The notes beneath the pieces were generated by a model. It did not search any database and had not been told where the DNA came from. It saw only the letters and a program-made list of their open reading frames with translations. Positions 1-9,216 of a stretch of DNA of 64,000 nucleotides are shown one piece after another. Positions within the stretch are counted from its first letter, which is position 1. Every line of letters starts with the position of its first letter. Origin of the DNA: Bacteroidota bacterium (GTDB taxonomy: Bacteria > Bacteroidota > Bacteroidia > Cytophagales > Cyclobacteriaceae); NCBI GenBank assembly GCA_018267135.1, contig JAFDZA010000018.1:124001-188000 (forward strand), given 5' to 3'. The position numbers and the translations under genes were made by a program.

Positions 1-3000
1 TGGTGGCTCCGGCCGGATCGGCCATTGTGTGCGACCAAAACGGGCAAACTATTTTTTATACCAACGGCAGCACCGTGTGGAATAAAAAGAATCAGGTAAT
101 CGCTACCCAGATTGGTGGCGACTCTACCTCTTCGCAGTCGGCTCTGATTATTCCGGTGCCCAACGATCAAACGCTATACTATATTTTTACCACACAACCG
201 GCTAATGGTTTTTCGGGCAACGAGTTGCGCTATTCATTATTCGATCTGAAAATGAATGGCGGCACCGGTGGGTTAGTGCAAAAAAATATTTTGCTGTTTG
301 CCAAAAGTACCGAGCGCCTTACCGGCAATAACGACTGGCTCATTGCCCACGAGTATGGCAACAATACGTTTCGGGCTTACCGCATTACCGCACAAGGCAT
401 CAGCGATCCGGTTTATTCCGCCATTGGGTCAACCCATTCGTTTCAAAATGCCACCAACGCAGAAGGCTACATGAAACTGGGGCCAAACAACAACCTAGCC
501 GTAGCATTATCTACCCCGGGCACCAGCAACGTGGTAGAGGTCTTTCATTTGAATGACTCCACCGGAATGTTGACCTACTATCGCAAAATTACTTTGAGCA
601 ACTCGGCCGGGCAGGTGTATGGAGTTGAGTTTTCGCCCGGTGGAAAAAAATTATTTATTTCAGTACGAGGTGCCAGCTCCGACATTTACGAGTATTGGTT
701 CGACTACAAAGGCCATTTGAATTTATTAAAAGATAATACTGAACCCGGAACCGAAATAGGCGCCCTGCAAATTGCCCCCGATAGCCAAATCTATTTTGCC
801 ATTAACAACAGCACCAGCTTAGGCACCATTCAAGCAGTAGAAGACACAACCAAGGTTTCGGGTATTAACCTGAATGGATTTAATCTGGCAGCCGGAACAA
901 ACAGTTACTTAGGTCTTCCCAATTTCAGACAACAAGTGGGCATTGGTTTTGGCGGCCCGGCCTTTACTTTTACCGGATTGTGTCTGGGCGATTCCACCAA
1001 GTTTGTAGGAACTCCCACCGATGCCATCGACAAGTTTCAATGGTTCTTTGGCGATGGCGGCAGCAGCACCAGTGGGTCGCCCACCCATTTGTATGCTTCT
1101 GCCGGAACGTATCCTGTAAAAATGAGACTTACTAACCGGTGCGGCCTCGATACCACCATTACACAACAAGTAGTGATCAGGCCGAAACCGGCCAAGCCTT
1201 CTCTGGCTGCCGTTACAGCACTGTGTTCATCTTCCGTTTTATTAAATTCCAACCTGCCCAATACACCCGGCCTCACCTACTTGTGGTCCACCGGAGCCAC
1301 AACCGATACCCTCCGTATTTTTAAACCCACTAAAGTTACCGTTACCAATACCGATACCAACGGCTGCTCTTCTTCTGCTTTGGGTATAGTGGTGGACAAC
1401 CGGCCTATTGTTAATTTAGGTCCGGACATAACGATATGCCGCAACAGTTTTGTGCCTAATCTTGATGCGGGCAATCCGGGCTCGGCTTACACCTGGACTA
1501 TTAACGGTGCGGCTGCAGGCGCCTCTCAAACCCAATCGGTAAGCACCACCACACCCGGTATATTTAAGTATGGTGTGTTGGTAGTAGATCCGATTACTAC
1601 CTGCCGGGCTACCGGACAAAAAACATTTACCGTGGTGGCCATCCCGGCCTTAACGATGACCGGCACAAACCCCACGTCATGCGGAGCCACCAACGGAACC
1701 ATTACACTTACTTCTGTTTCTTCGCCCAACCTCTACTCGTATTTTGTTTCGGGCGGGTCGTTCAATCAGTTAGGTCAAAACCAATCGGCTGCCACACAAG
1801 GACCGTTTACCGGATTAAGTGCGGGTACCTATTCGGCCATCATTACCGATCAAATTACAGGATGCACCGCTTCGTCTGCGTATGGTTTGGTAGATGCCAC
1901 CTTTACCGCTTCGGCTTCTTTCAATAACTGTAATCCTTCGTTGGTAAAAGTTACTCCGGCCGGGGGAGCCGCTCCCTATAAATATACATTTACCAATGCC
2001 GGCACCGGGCAGATAACAGGCCCTCTTACCACCGATACCACTTCGCTCGTGCCGGGCAATTACGTTATACAAGTGGTGGATAACAGCGGAGCCGGTTGCA
2101 CTTATTCTTTCAACCAAAATGTAAACCCGGTAGCTCCTGTGCTCACCATTACACCTAGCCTTTGTGCCAACCCGGCCACACTCACAGCCAGCGTAGCCGG
2201 AGCTACTTCGTATGCGTGGACAGGCCCGGCCATCAGCGGAAGTGCCACGGGCAGTTCCATTAATATTTCGGCAGGCGGTATGTATCAGGTAGTGGTAAAA
2301 ACTTCGGGCGGCTGTAAGTTAACGCAAGCTTCTACCGTGCTCTACAATGGCCCCATCACTCCGGCTTTTACACAAAGCGATCCGTGTCAAAACCAGGTTA
2401 TCCTTACGGCCACACCGGCCGGCAGCTACACTTACCGGTGGTATGAAAACGGGTCGGCCACACCTACTCAACTCGGTCAGTTGGTTTCGCTCACGGCTTC
2501 CGATAACGGAGCCAGTTTTGTGCTGCAGGTAGTAGATGCTGTTTCGGGGTGTACCGTGAGCACAACGGCAAAAACAGTACAGGTAACCGGACCGGTTACG
2601 GCAGGGCTCACTTCTTCCTTAGCCTGCGATGACGGAAAGCCCTTCACCCTCACCTCGGCCACCAATGCCGCTTCGCCCACGTATGTCTGGAAACTTAACG
2701 GAAACTCCATTGCCGGGGCGGCTGCCGCTACCCTTCAGCAAACTACGGCCGGCACTTACGAAGTAGATATTACACTGGGTACCTGCCGGGCTGCAGCTAC
2801 GATTTTAGTTACACGCGCACCCGTGCCGGCAGGCCAGCTTCCGGTGCAGGCCACAATTTGCAGCGATATTGACAATCACAATCCCAATACAACCAAGGTT
2901 ACGTTAGACCCGGGCTTTTTTACAACCTACGATTGGTTTAAAAATACCGTATCGCTAAGCTATACGTTACGAACCTATACGGCCGACAGCCCCGGCACTT

Positions 3001-3365
3001 ACTCCGTAAACCTGACCAATACTTTTGGGTGTACCGGCACCAACACCACCAATGTAATAAACGATTGCGAGCCGGTGGTAACAGCACCCAATGCTTTCCG
3101 TCCGGGCAGTATGCATGATGTAAACACCTACTTCCAGGTGTTTAGCTTTTTCGTTACCGATACTTTTGAAGTGCTGATCTACAACCGGTGGGGCGAGTTA
3201 GTCTATGAATCGAAAGACCGCAAGTTTCAATGGCATGGCGATTTTAACGGAAACGGAAGCCCGCTGCCGGGCGGAACGTACACTTATCTGGTGCGCTATG
3301 TCAGTACCTTTCACCCCGACCAAGGCGTGCAAGAACTAAGGGGGGGTGTGGTGCTGCTGCGGTAG
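1..3365 (+). CDS. T9SS type B cargo protein with PKD domain (5' truncated)
   Basis: The reading frame is open to the left window edge, so the gene starts upstream; the GTG at base 3 is not a credible start and no signal peptide is visible. The visible 1120 residues begin with a beta-propeller-like region (about 1-300), followed by a PKD domain (about 335-395, with FGDGG and the AGTYPVKM strand), then a long series of Thr/Ser/Gly-rich Ig-like modules with paired cysteines. The last 90 residues form a gliding-motility-associated C-terminal domain (CHU_C type): PNAFRPG, IYNRWGELVYES, then W-x-G, PGGTYTYLV and a final hydrophobic strand. In this family the domain directs export by the type IX system and surface attachment or release. 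The protein is therefore a large secreted or cell-surface protein; its ligand cannot be told. SprA, the translocon channel, is encoded at 18109-25308. Confidence 0.85.
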   Translation, partial: VAPAGSAIVCDQNGQTIFYTNGSTVWNKKNQVIATQIGGDSTSSQSALIIPVPNDQTLYYIFTTQPANGFSGNELRYSLFDLKMNGGTGGLVQKNILLFAKSTERLTGNNDWLIAHEYGNNTFRAYRITAQGISDPVYSAIGSTHSFQNATNAEGYMKLGPNNNLAVALSTPGTSNVVEVFHLNDSTGMLTYYRKITLSNSAGQVYGVEFSPGGKKLFISVRGASSDIYEYWFDYKGHLNLLKDNTEPGTEIGALQIAPDSQIYFAINNSTSLGTIQAVEDTTKVSGINLNGFNLAAGTNSYLGLPNFRQQVGIGFGGPAFTFTGLCLGDSTKFVGTPTDAIDKFQWFFGDGGSSTSGSPTHLYASAGTYPVKMRLTNRCGLDTTITQQVVIRPKPAKPSLAAVTALCSSSVLLNSNLPNTPGLTYLWSTGATTDTLRIFKPTKVTVTNTDTNGCSSSALGIVVDNRPIVNLGPDITICRNSFVPNLDAGNPGSAYTWTINGAAAGASQTQSVSTTTPGIFKYGVLVVDPITTCRATGQKTFTVVAIPALTMTGTNPTSCGATNGTITLTSVSSPNLYSYFVSGGSFNQLGQNQSAATQGPFTGLSAGTYSAIITDQITGCTASSAYGLVDATFTASASFNNCNPSLVKVTPAGGAAPYKYTFTNAGTGQITGPLTTDTTSLVPGNYVIQVVDNSGAGCTYSFNQNVNPVAPVLTITPSLCANPATLTASVAGATSYAWTGPAISGSATGSSINISAGGMYQVVVKTSGGCKLTQASTVLYNGPITPAFTQSDPCQNQVILTATPAGSYTYRWYENGSATPTQLGQLVSLTASDNGASFVLQVVDAVSGCTVSTTAKTVQVTGPVTAGLTSSLACDDGKPFTLTSATNAASPTYVWKLNGNSIAGAAAATLQQTTAGTYEVDITLGTCRAAATILVTRAPVPAGQLPVQATICSDIDNHNPNTTKVTLDPGFFTTYDWFKNTVSLSYTLRTYTADSPGTYSVNLTNTFGCTGTNTTNVINDCEPVVTAPNAFRPGSMHDVNTYFQVFSFFVTDTFEVLIYNRWGELVYESKDRKFQWHGDFNGNGSPLPGGTYTYLVRYVSTFHPDQGVQELRGGVVLLR

Positions 3366-3381
3366 TATTTAATATGATGCA

Positions 3382-3421
3382 ATACTTGATCAAGTATAAC
3401 CAATCGCTGTTTTTTTTTTTT
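3382..3421 (+). terminator. 16-bp palindrome followed by a 12-T tract
   Basis: A perfect palindrome, ATACTTGATCAAGTAT (3382-3397), starts 17 bases after the stop of the large T9SS gene and is followed, after 12 bases, by twelve consecutive T residues (3410-3421). Position suggests a transcription end for the upstream gene. The hairpin lacks a natural loop and the gap before the T tract is long, so it is not a textbook intrinsic terminator. Confidence 0.4.
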
Positions 3422-3474
3422 AAATATTCAGTAAGCGAAGAAGATAAATCACGTAGTTTTCTAACTAATTAATA

Positions 3475-3485
3475 CAGGGTAAACC
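3475..3485 (+). repeat. CAGGGTAAACC motif, copy 1
   Basis: First of three exact copies of CAGGGTAAACC in this corner of the window. It lies 94 bases upstream of the DUF2752 gene and is followed 13 bases later by TTTTT. The sequence after this copy diverges from copies 2 and 3, which share a longer core. Confidence 0.5.
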
Positions 3486-3579
3486 GGGGTAATATTTCTT
3501 TTTAAAGTAGAGTTTCATAGAATAAAATTCTTGCACAGAAAAAATAATCTTACTTTTAAAAAAGTAGTCAAAGAAATTA

Positions 3580-4035
3580 ATGGACATAAAAATTATTCCA
3601 AATATATTACTAAAAAAAGGTGAACCAATCCAAAGGTATCTGCTTAATGTATCAATTTCTCATACAATACTCGTAATAATGATATTTATCATCTCAAGTA
3701 GGCTACCGTTAATCATTAATCATATACCTCATTTTTGTTTGTTTAAAGTATTTCTTGGATTTGACTGCCCTGGTTGCGGAATTACAAGAGCTATAATTAG
3801 CATAGGGCAATTAAAAATTGATAAGGCTATTCAATACAACCCTGCTAGCCTCGTTCTTATCACTGGACTATTGATAAAAATACCAATAGGTATATGGACG
3901 TATTTTTATTCAAAGAATTCGAGTGTCATTTTTTCTATTTCGAATAAGATTAATATTATTGTTGTGGCAAGTCTTTTAATTTCTTATCTATTTACACTTT
4001 CTAATAAACTCTATGGCTATAATTTCATGCCCTAA
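3580..4035 (+). CDS. DUF2752 family membrane protein
   Basis: A 151-residue membrane protein with three or four hydrophobic segments (about 26-45, 85-105, 125-145). Residues 63-70 read CPGCGITR, the cysteine signature of the DUF2752 family, followed by the usual polar and aromatic spacing up to NPAS. The family's function is unknown; members are small inner-membrane proteins, often with another short membrane protein next door. That is so here: the stop overlaps the start of a 54-residue zinc-ribbon-like gene by 23 bases, implying translational coupling. Codons and flanks are clearly richer in A/T than the neighbouring genes, which may indicate transfer. Confidence 0.7.
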   Translation: MDIKIIPNILLKKGEPIQRYLLNVSISHTILVIMIFIISSRLPLIINHIPHFCLFKVFLGFDCPGCGITRAIISIGQLKIDKAIQYNPASLVLITGLLIKIPIGIWTYFYSKNSSVIFSISNKINIIVVASLLISYLFTLSNKLYGYNFMP

Positions 4036-4177
4036 ATGCTCTAAGCATGCCATCAAAGGCGGTTATCACACATGGCAAATAATTGTTGCCATCTGTTTTT
4101 TTCCTATAGGTTTACTTGCATTAATGGCAAGCAAAAAACCCTCTGTATGCCATTCGTGCGGATTCATTTGGGAATAA
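4013..4177 (+). CDS. BRI3-like mini membrane protein with two CxxC pairs
   Basis: A 54-residue frame starting at ATG 4013 inside the end of the DUF2752 gene. It encodes CPKC at residues 6-9, a single hydrophobic segment (about 22-39, containing FFPIGLLALMAS) and CHSC at 46-49 before the C-terminal GFIWE. Two CxxC knuckles flanking one membrane segment with a central Pro-Ile-Gly is the plan of the eukaryotic brain protein I3 (BRI3) family and its bacterial relatives, so a zinc-binding membrane hairpin is likely. The overlap suggests co-translation and a joint membrane role with DUF2752. Function unknown. Confidence 0.65.
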   Translation: MAIISCPKCSKHAIKGGYHTWQIIVAICFFPIGLLALMASKKPSVCHSCGFIWE

Positions 4178-4300
4178 GCTTCACAATCAGGTTAATTAAA
4201 AACATTATATTCCCTCCTCAGTACAACTGTCTTGCTTGTGCTCCTCCATTGTCGCTGTCGGCCAACCCCTTTTGGTTTTCGGTACCCTCCGTAAAAGGCA

Positions 4301-4339
4301 CGCAGGGTAAACCAGCGATTTCGCAGGAAAGGTATTTTT
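4301..4339 (+). repeat. CAGGGTAAACC motif, copy 2, with hairpin and T tract
   Basis: CGCAGGGTAAACCA (4301-4314) is followed by a small hairpin (GCG-attt-CGC), GCAGG and TTTTT at 4335-4339. The same order occurs in copy 3. It sits about 75 bases upstream of the ATG at 4388. A -7-like element TATCTTTC follows at about 4361, so the motif may lie just upstream of, or inside, a transcript leader. Confidence 0.5.
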
Positions 4340-4387
4340 CTTATTGGCTGATTTGGTCTTATCTTTCGTAACAAACCAATAGAAATC

Positions 4388-4663
4388 ATGGAAGAGAAGA
4401 AAACGGAAGGTTCCGCAGAGAAATTTTTCACGGAATTTGGCAAAAAGATGGATCAGTTCGCAAAAGAACTGAAAGATGCCGGCAGCCGGGCCGAAGGTGA
4501 TTTGCAGAAGAAATACGAAGAAGTAAAAGCCGCTGCCCAAAAGCTGAAGAAAGAGGCCGAAAATAAAGAACGCTGGAAAGAAGTAGAATCCAGTTTAAAA
4601 AAAGCAGGCGAAGAGCTGGAAAATGCTTTTAAAGCTGCCTTTAAAAAGAAAAACAACACTTAA
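4388..4663 (+). CDS. Small charged helical (YtxH/apolipoprotein-like) protein
   Basis: A 91-residue, almost entirely Lys/Glu/Ala protein with heptad-like spacing throughout and no signal peptide or membrane segment. It is predicted to form one long amphipathic helix or coiled coil. Short proteins like this are common in Bacteroidota and are often annotated as YtxH-like or hypothetical; some belong to stress regulons, but nothing here proves that. The start is the ATG at 4388. It shares the upstream CAGGGTAAACC element with the HtrA protease gene that follows, which hints at joint control. Confidence 0.7.
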   Translation: MEEKKTEGSAEKFFTEFGKKMDQFAKELKDAGSRAEGDLQKKYEEVKAAAQKLKKEAENKERWKEVESSLKKAGEELENAFKAAFKKKNNT

Positions 4664-4688
4664 CAAAAATCCGTAGTATTCTTCGGGC

Positions 4689-4724
4689 CGCAGGGTAAAC
4701 CACCCTCAGGCAGGGAGTGTTTTT
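4689..4724 (+). repeat. CAGGGTAAACC motif, copy 3, with hairpin and T tract
   Basis: CGCAGGGTAAACCA (4689-4702) is identical over 14 bases to copy 2, then a hairpin (CCCT-caggc-AGGG with imperfect outer pairs), and TTTTT at 4720-4724, ending 24 bases before the HtrA start codon. The hairpin plus T run could itself act as a weak terminator for the 4388 gene. The conserved segment just before it argues for a structured or protein-bound regulatory element instead. Confidence 0.5.
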
Positions 4725-4748
4725 ATCTTCATTTAATTATTCAGCGCT

Positions 4749-6167
4749 ATGCATTATCTGAAAACAATAGTGATTGCATTTCTAGCCGGCCTGGCCGGGG
4801 CTTTCGTTTTTTCATCTATACAAAAACAAAAAGCACGAGCTCTGGCACTGCCCGAAAAAATAATGGTGTCTAATTTCTCTTCTCCGGCCTACCGCACGGC
4901 AGAAGTTACCACTACCCCGGCAGAGAATGTGGACTTCAGTTTGGCAGCTTCTAAAGCTACCCCCAGTGTGGTTTTTATCAACAGCATTTCGCAGTCGGGC
5001 ATCAGTTATTCGTATTGGGATTGGATGTTTGGCAACAACCAGCCGCAAACGCAGGTAAGTTCGGGCTCCGGTGTTATCTTCACTACAGACGGGTATATCG
5101 TAACCAATAACCACGTGGTGGAGTCGGCCGACAAAATACAGGTGCTCTACAATAAAAAATCGTACGAGGCCGAGCTGATCGGTACCGACCCCTCTACCGA
5201 TTTGGCGGTTTTAAAAATTAAAGAAACCAACCTGCCGGCTATTTCCATCGGCAGTTCAAAAAAATTATTAGTCGGAGAGTGGGTCATTGCCGTAGGCAAC
5301 CCCTTCTCTTTATCGTCCACGGTTACCGCGGGGATTGTGAGCGCGAAAGGGCGGAGAATAAATATTGTGGACGACCGCTTTCCGATTGAATCATTTATAC
5401 AGACCGATGCGGCCATTAACCCCGGAAACAGTGGCGGAGCTTTAGTAAATAAAAATGGAGAACTGGTGGGCATCAACACCGCTATCTTGTCTAAAACAGG
5501 AACCTACACCGGCTATGCCTTTGCCGTGCCGGTAGATATTGCCAAAAAAGTAGTAGATGATATTGTACGGTACGGCATCCCTCAAAAGGCAATTTTCGGA
5601 GGCAGTGTAATTGAATACGATTATCAGAATGCCAAAAAGTATGATCCAAATGTAACCATCAGTGAATTTAAGGGGGTGCTGTTGCGGTCGGTAGATAAAA
5701 ACGGGCCGGCTGCCAATGCCGGTTTACAAGAGGGCGATGTGATAACCCAATTTGATAACCACGATACCAATAGCGAAAGCGCCTTTGAAGAAGAACTCAG
5801 TTATCACTACCCGGGCGATAAAGTTTCCATAGCGTACGTTCGCAATGGCAAGCCCGGCACCGTCAATATCGTATTGGTAAATAAACAGGGCGATACCCAT
5901 ATTGTAAAACGAAAAATTGTAAGCGATGCCGTAACAGGCGCCAATCTGGAGTCGGTAGATTATGGCGTGAAAATTAATAAACTGCGCGAGGGACTTTTCA
6001 GACGAATAGGGTTACCCGAAAATTATACCATCACGCACATTAACCGGCAAAAAATAAAAGACCCGCAAGAAGTAATTGACTTTTTTAACAAGTACAAAGG
6101 ACGTGTTTTGCTCTTTGGATTTAACAGCTATAAACAAGAAATTCCGTACTCGTTTATTTTGCAATAA
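4749..6167 (+). CDS. degP: HtrA/DegP-like periplasmic serine protease
   Basis: A 472-residue trypsin-like protease with an N-terminal hydrophobic anchor or uncleaved signal (about 5-24). The catalytic triad is intact: His122 in TNNHVVES, Asp151 in STDLAVLK and Ser228 in NPGNSGGALV. A PDZ domain follows (about 280-370) and a degenerate second PDZ-like domain closes the protein (about 385-472). Members degrade or refold damaged envelope proteins, with the PDZ domains recognising exposed C termini. The gene follows repeat copy 3 by 24 bases and overlaps the convergent SET gene by 14 bases at its 3' end. DegP, DegQ and DegS-like subtypes cannot be told apart with certainty. Confidence 0.9.
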   Translation: MHYLKTIVIAFLAGLAGAFVFSSIQKQKARALALPEKIMVSNFSSPAYRTAEVTTTPAENVDFSLAASKATPSVVFINSISQSGISYSYWDWMFGNNQPQTQVSSGSGVIFTTDGYIVTNNHVVESADKIQVLYNKKSYEAELIGTDPSTDLAVLKIKETNLPAISIGSSKKLLVGEWVIAVGNPFSLSSTVTAGIVSAKGRRINIVDDRFPIESFIQTDAAINPGNSGGALVNKNGELVGINTAILSKTGTYTGYAFAVPVDIAKKVVDDIVRYGIPQKAIFGGSVIEYDYQNAKKYDPNVTISEFKGVLLRSVDKNGPAANAGLQEGDVITQFDNHDTNSESAFEEELSYHYPGDKVSIAYVRNGKPGTVNIVLVNKQGDTHIVKRKIVSDAVTGANLESVDYGVKINKLREGLFRRIGLPENYTITHINRQKIKDPQEVIDFFNKYKGRVLLFGFNSYKQEIPYSFILQ

Positions 6168-6669
6168 AAGAAGACTTATTTTTAGGAAGCCCCTTCGTTC
6201 GTTTAGCTGCTTTATGGTGGGGCAATTCGGCTGTTTTCGTGGTATTATTTTTTTGTTCCAGGCGAACATTGTAGCGGATAGCCCGCCAGTAATCGCCACC
6301 GTAACCTACCAGAATTTCAGAGCCCTTAGGAATAGCGCGCATCGCTTCAATGAAGCAACGTTTTTTTTGCGTTACATACTCTGCATTATTTTTAATGCCC
6401 GGCACCCGCACAATCCCCAATGCATCATTGGCAAAATGAGCTACTGATTTTTTTGTTTTCCAGGCATCTATGCAATAGCGGTTGTTAAAATAAAATACAT
6501 ACCCGTTGCGGTCGTCTGCCATTTTCTCAACCTGGCTCCAGGTTACTATTTCGCCTTTGTATTCAACAATTCGTGCTCCTTTTTTAATATCTACTTTAGC
6601 AAATAACCCTTTACCTGCTCCGGGCAGAGATGATTTTTTTACAACCAGAAATTTTTCGAGAAAAGACAC
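6154..6669 (-). CDS. SET-domain protein (putative lysine methyltransferase)
   Basis: A 171-residue protein made almost entirely of a SET domain. Visible marks: an N-terminal GKGLFAK loop (SAM-binding region, about residues 18-25), EYKGEIVTW, the central NNRYCIDAW strand, HFANDA (the equivalent of the NHS/N-rich motif) and the C-terminal GSEILVGYGGDYW. The cytoplasmic target is unknown; bacterial stand-alone SET proteins are usually thought to methylate lysines, and ribosomal neighbours make a translation protein a possible but untested substrate. A Lys/Thr-rich tail follows the domain. It lies downstream of the str operon terminator, so it is probably transcribed separately. The 3' end overlaps the htrA end. 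Confidence 0.8.
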   Translation of the reverse strand: MSFLEKFLVVKKSSLPGAGKGLFAKVDIKKGARIVEYKGEIVTWSQVEKMADDRNGYVFYFNNRYCIDAWKTKKSVAHFANDALGIVRVPGIKNNAEYVTQKKRCFIEAMRAIPKGSEILVGYGGDYWRAIRYNVRLEQKNNTTKTAELPHHKAAKRTKGLPKNKSSFIAK

Positions 6670-6685
6670 AGGTTAAAATAGTTAG

Positions 6686-6720
6686 TCAAAAAGAAAAGCA
6701 TCCCGAAAGTCAGGATGCTT
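6686..6720 (-). terminator. Intrinsic terminator of the str operon
   Basis: The inverted repeat AAGCATCC (6696-6703) / GGATGCTT (6713-6720) is followed on the minus strand by TTTTCTTTTT. It lies 28 bases beyond the rpsJ stop and before the SET gene, closing the ribosomal operon. Confidence 0.8.
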
Positions 6721-6747
6721 CCCATTATTATTTTATAAAACCAAAAA

Positions 6748-7053
6748 CTACACTTTAATTTCTACATCCACCCCGCTGGGCAATTCCAGTTTCATTAAAG
6801 CATCTACCGTTTTAGGGCTGCCTGAATAGATATCAACCAAGCGTTTGTAGGTGCAAAGTTGAAACTGCTCGCGCGATTTTTTGTTTACGTGGGGCGAACG
6901 CAATACCGTAAATTTCTCTTTTTCGGTAGGCAACGGAATCGGCCCGCTTACCACCGCACCGGTAGCTTTTACAGCCCGTACAATTTTCTCTGACGACTTA
7001 TCTACGAGGTTGTGATCGTACGATTTAAGTTTGATTCTGATTTTTTGGTTCAT
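6748..7053 (-). CDS. rpsJ: 30S ribosomal protein S10
   Basis: A 101-residue S10, the normal length. It begins [18 protein letters not shown] and ends [11 protein letters not shown], with the conserved [12 protein letters not shown] loop that packs into the 30S head. It is the last gene of the rpsL-rpsG-fusA-rpsJ unit, 51 bases after fusA. In most Bacteroidota rpsJ is followed by rplC and the rest of the S10 operon; here a strong terminator follows instead. Confidence 0.97.
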   Translation of the reverse strand: MNQKIRIKLKSYDHNLVDKSSEKIVRAVKATGAVVSGPIPLPTEKEKFTVLRSPHVNKKSREQFQLCTYKRLVDIYSGSPKTVDALMKLELPSGVDVEIKV

Positions 7054-7104
7054 CTTGTTTTTAGTTTACTCCCCGCCTGGGAATGTTTATTCAATCATTA
7101 AATC

Positions 7105-9210
7105 TTATTTGGCTGCTACGGCTCCTTTTACTTCTTCAATCACTTTCTCCGCTAAGTTTTTAGGAACCGGAGAATAATGAGAGAAAGTTAAGGAGGCGGA
7201 TGCCCGGCCTGAGGTAATGGTGCGCAAATCGGTTACATACCCAAATAATTCAGAGAGCGGTACATCAGCTTTAATTACCTGCGCGCCTCCACGGGTGTCC
7301 ATTCCTTTCATTAACCCTCTTCTCCGGTTTAAGTCACCGGTTACAGAACCCGTATATTCATCGGGCGAAATTACTTCTACGGCCATAATCGGCTCGAGCA
7401 ACTGAGGGCCGCATTTCTTGGCGGCTTCTTTAAAGCCAATACGTGCTGCCAATTCAAACGACAATGAGTCGGAGTCCACATCATGGTAGGAACCATGGAA
7501 CAATCTTACTTTCATTGAATCAATCGGGTAACCGGCCAACGGCCCATTTACCATTGCTTGATCAAATCCTTTTTGTACGGCCGGTATAAATTCGCGAGGG
7601 ATTACACCACCCACAATATCGTTTACAAATTCCAATCCTTCTTTGCCATCTTCACGTGGAGCCAGTTCAAATACAATGTCGGCAAATTTACCACGACCTC
7701 CGGTCTGCTTCTTGTACACTTCTTTGTGTTCAACCGATTTGGTTAATGCTTCTTTGTAGGCAACCTGAGGTGCTCCCTGGTTAATCTCTACTTTAAATTC
7801 GCGCTTTAACCGGTCAATAATAATTTCCAGGTGCAACTCGCCCATACCGCGAAGAATCGTTTGACCTGTTTCCTGATCGGTATTGACCCGAAGCGTAGGA
7901 TCTTCTTCTACCAGTTTAGAGATGGCCATGCCCAGTTTGTCGGCATCTACTTGCTTCTTGGGTTCGATCGCATACCCGATTACAGGCTCAGGGAATACCA
8001 TTGACTCTAACACCACGGGGCGTTTTTCATCGCACAGTGTATCGCCTGTCTTAATATCTTTAAAACCAACTACGGCACCAATATCTCCGGCTTGCAATCT
8101 TTCAATTTGATTTTGTTTGTTGGCGTGCATTTGAAATACCCTCGAGATACGTTCTTTCTGACCGGAACGGGTATTCTGAATATACGATCCAGACTCCAGC
8201 ACGCCCGAGTAGGCCCGTACAAAACATAAGCGGCCTACAAACGGATCCGTGGCGATTTTAAATGCTAACCCGGTAAAAGGTTCGCTCTCGTTCGGGCGGA
8301 TTTCAACATCTTCTTCTGTATCGGGATTTTTTCCAATGATTACATCCTTATCGAGCGGAGAAGGGAGTAATTCCATTACATAGTCGAGCATGGTTTGCAC
8401 GCCTTTGTTTTTGAATGAAGAGCCGCATACCATCGGCACAATCTTCATATCAATTACGGCTTTGCGAAGCGCTGTAAGAATCTCCTGCTCTGTAATAGAG
8501 TTAGGGTCATCAAAAAATTTCTCAATCAACGTTTCATCGTATTCAGCTACGGCTTCCAGCAATTTTTCGCGGTATTCGTAGGCTTCTTCTTTCATTTCAT
8601 CCGGAATAGGAACTACTTTATAGGTCATTCCTTTGTCTTCTTCATTCCAGATTACGCCACGGTTGTTTACCAAATCAACCACGCCCTTAAAATGTTCTTC
8701 GGCTCCAATGGGCAACTGAAGCGCTACCGCCTTACTTCCTAATTTTTCTTTTACTTGTTTGCACACACCCAGGAAATCAGCCCCGGAGCGATCCATTTTA
8801 TTAACAAAACCAATACGGGCTACCTTATAGTTATCGGCCAACCTCCAGTTGGTTTCCGACTGAGGCTCTACGCCATCTACCGCACTGAATAAAAATACCA
8901 GCCCATCTAACACACGCAACGAACGGTTTACCTCTACGGTAAAATCTACGTGGCCGGGGGTATCAATAATATTAACCTGATACTTGTTGTTTCTGTAGTT
9001 CCAGAAAACAGTAGTAGCGGCTGAGGTAATCGTAATCCCGCGTTCTTGCTCTTGTGCCATCCAGTCCATCGTGGCTGCGCCATCGTGCACCTCGCCTATT
9101 TTGTGGTTAACACCGGCATAGTACAAAATACGCTCGGTGGTAGTGGTTTTTCCTGCATCAATGTGTGCAGCAATCCCTATATTCCTCGTAAATTTTAAAT
9201 CCCTTGCCAT
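7105..9210 (-). CDS. fusA: Elongation factor G
   Basis: A 701-residue translational GTPase. G1 is [13 protein letters not shown] near residue 17, G2/switch I contains [11 protein letters not shown]3 is DTPGHVDF and G4 is NKMDRSG. Domains II-V follow, with GGRGKFAD in domain IV and the [14 protein letters not shown] tail. It catalyses translocation and, with RRF, ribosome recycling. The str-operon position identifies it as the housekeeping copy. It starts 6 bases after the rpsG stop. Confidence 0.97.
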   Translation of the reverse strand: MARDLKFTRNIGIAAHIDAGKTTTTERILYYAGVNHKIGEVHDGAATMDWMAQEQERGITITSAATTVFWNYRNNKYQVNIIDTPGHVDFTVEVNRSLRVLDGLVFLFSAVDGVEPQSETNWRLADNYKVARIGFVNKMDRSGADFLGVCKQVKEKLGSKAVALQLPIGAEEHFKGVVDLVNNRGVIWNEEDKGMTYKVVPIPDEMKEEAYEYREKLLEAVAEYDETLIEKFFDDPNSITEQEILTALRKAVIDMKIVPMVCGSSFKNKGVQTMLDYVMELLPSPLDKDVIIGKNPDTEEDVEIRPNESEPFTGLAFKIATDPFVGRLCFVRAYSGVLESGSYIQNTRSGQKERISRVFQMHANKQNQIERLQAGDIGAVVGFKDIKTGDTLCDEKRPVVLESMVFPEPVIGYAIEPKKQVDADKLGMAISKLVEEDPTLRVNTDQETGQTILRGMGELHLEIIIDRLKREFKVEINQGAPQVAYKEALTKSVEHKEVYKKQTGGRGKFADIVFELAPREDGKEGLEFVNDIVGGVIPREFIPAVQKGFDQAMVNGPLAGYPIDSMKVRLFHGSYHDVDSDSLSFELAARIGFKEAAKKCGPQLLEPIMAVEVISPDEYTGSVTGDLNRRRGLMKGMDTRGGAQVIKADVPLSELFGYVTDLRTITSGRASASLTFSHYSPVPKNLAEKVIEEVKGAVAAK

Positions 9211-9216
9211 TCTTTT

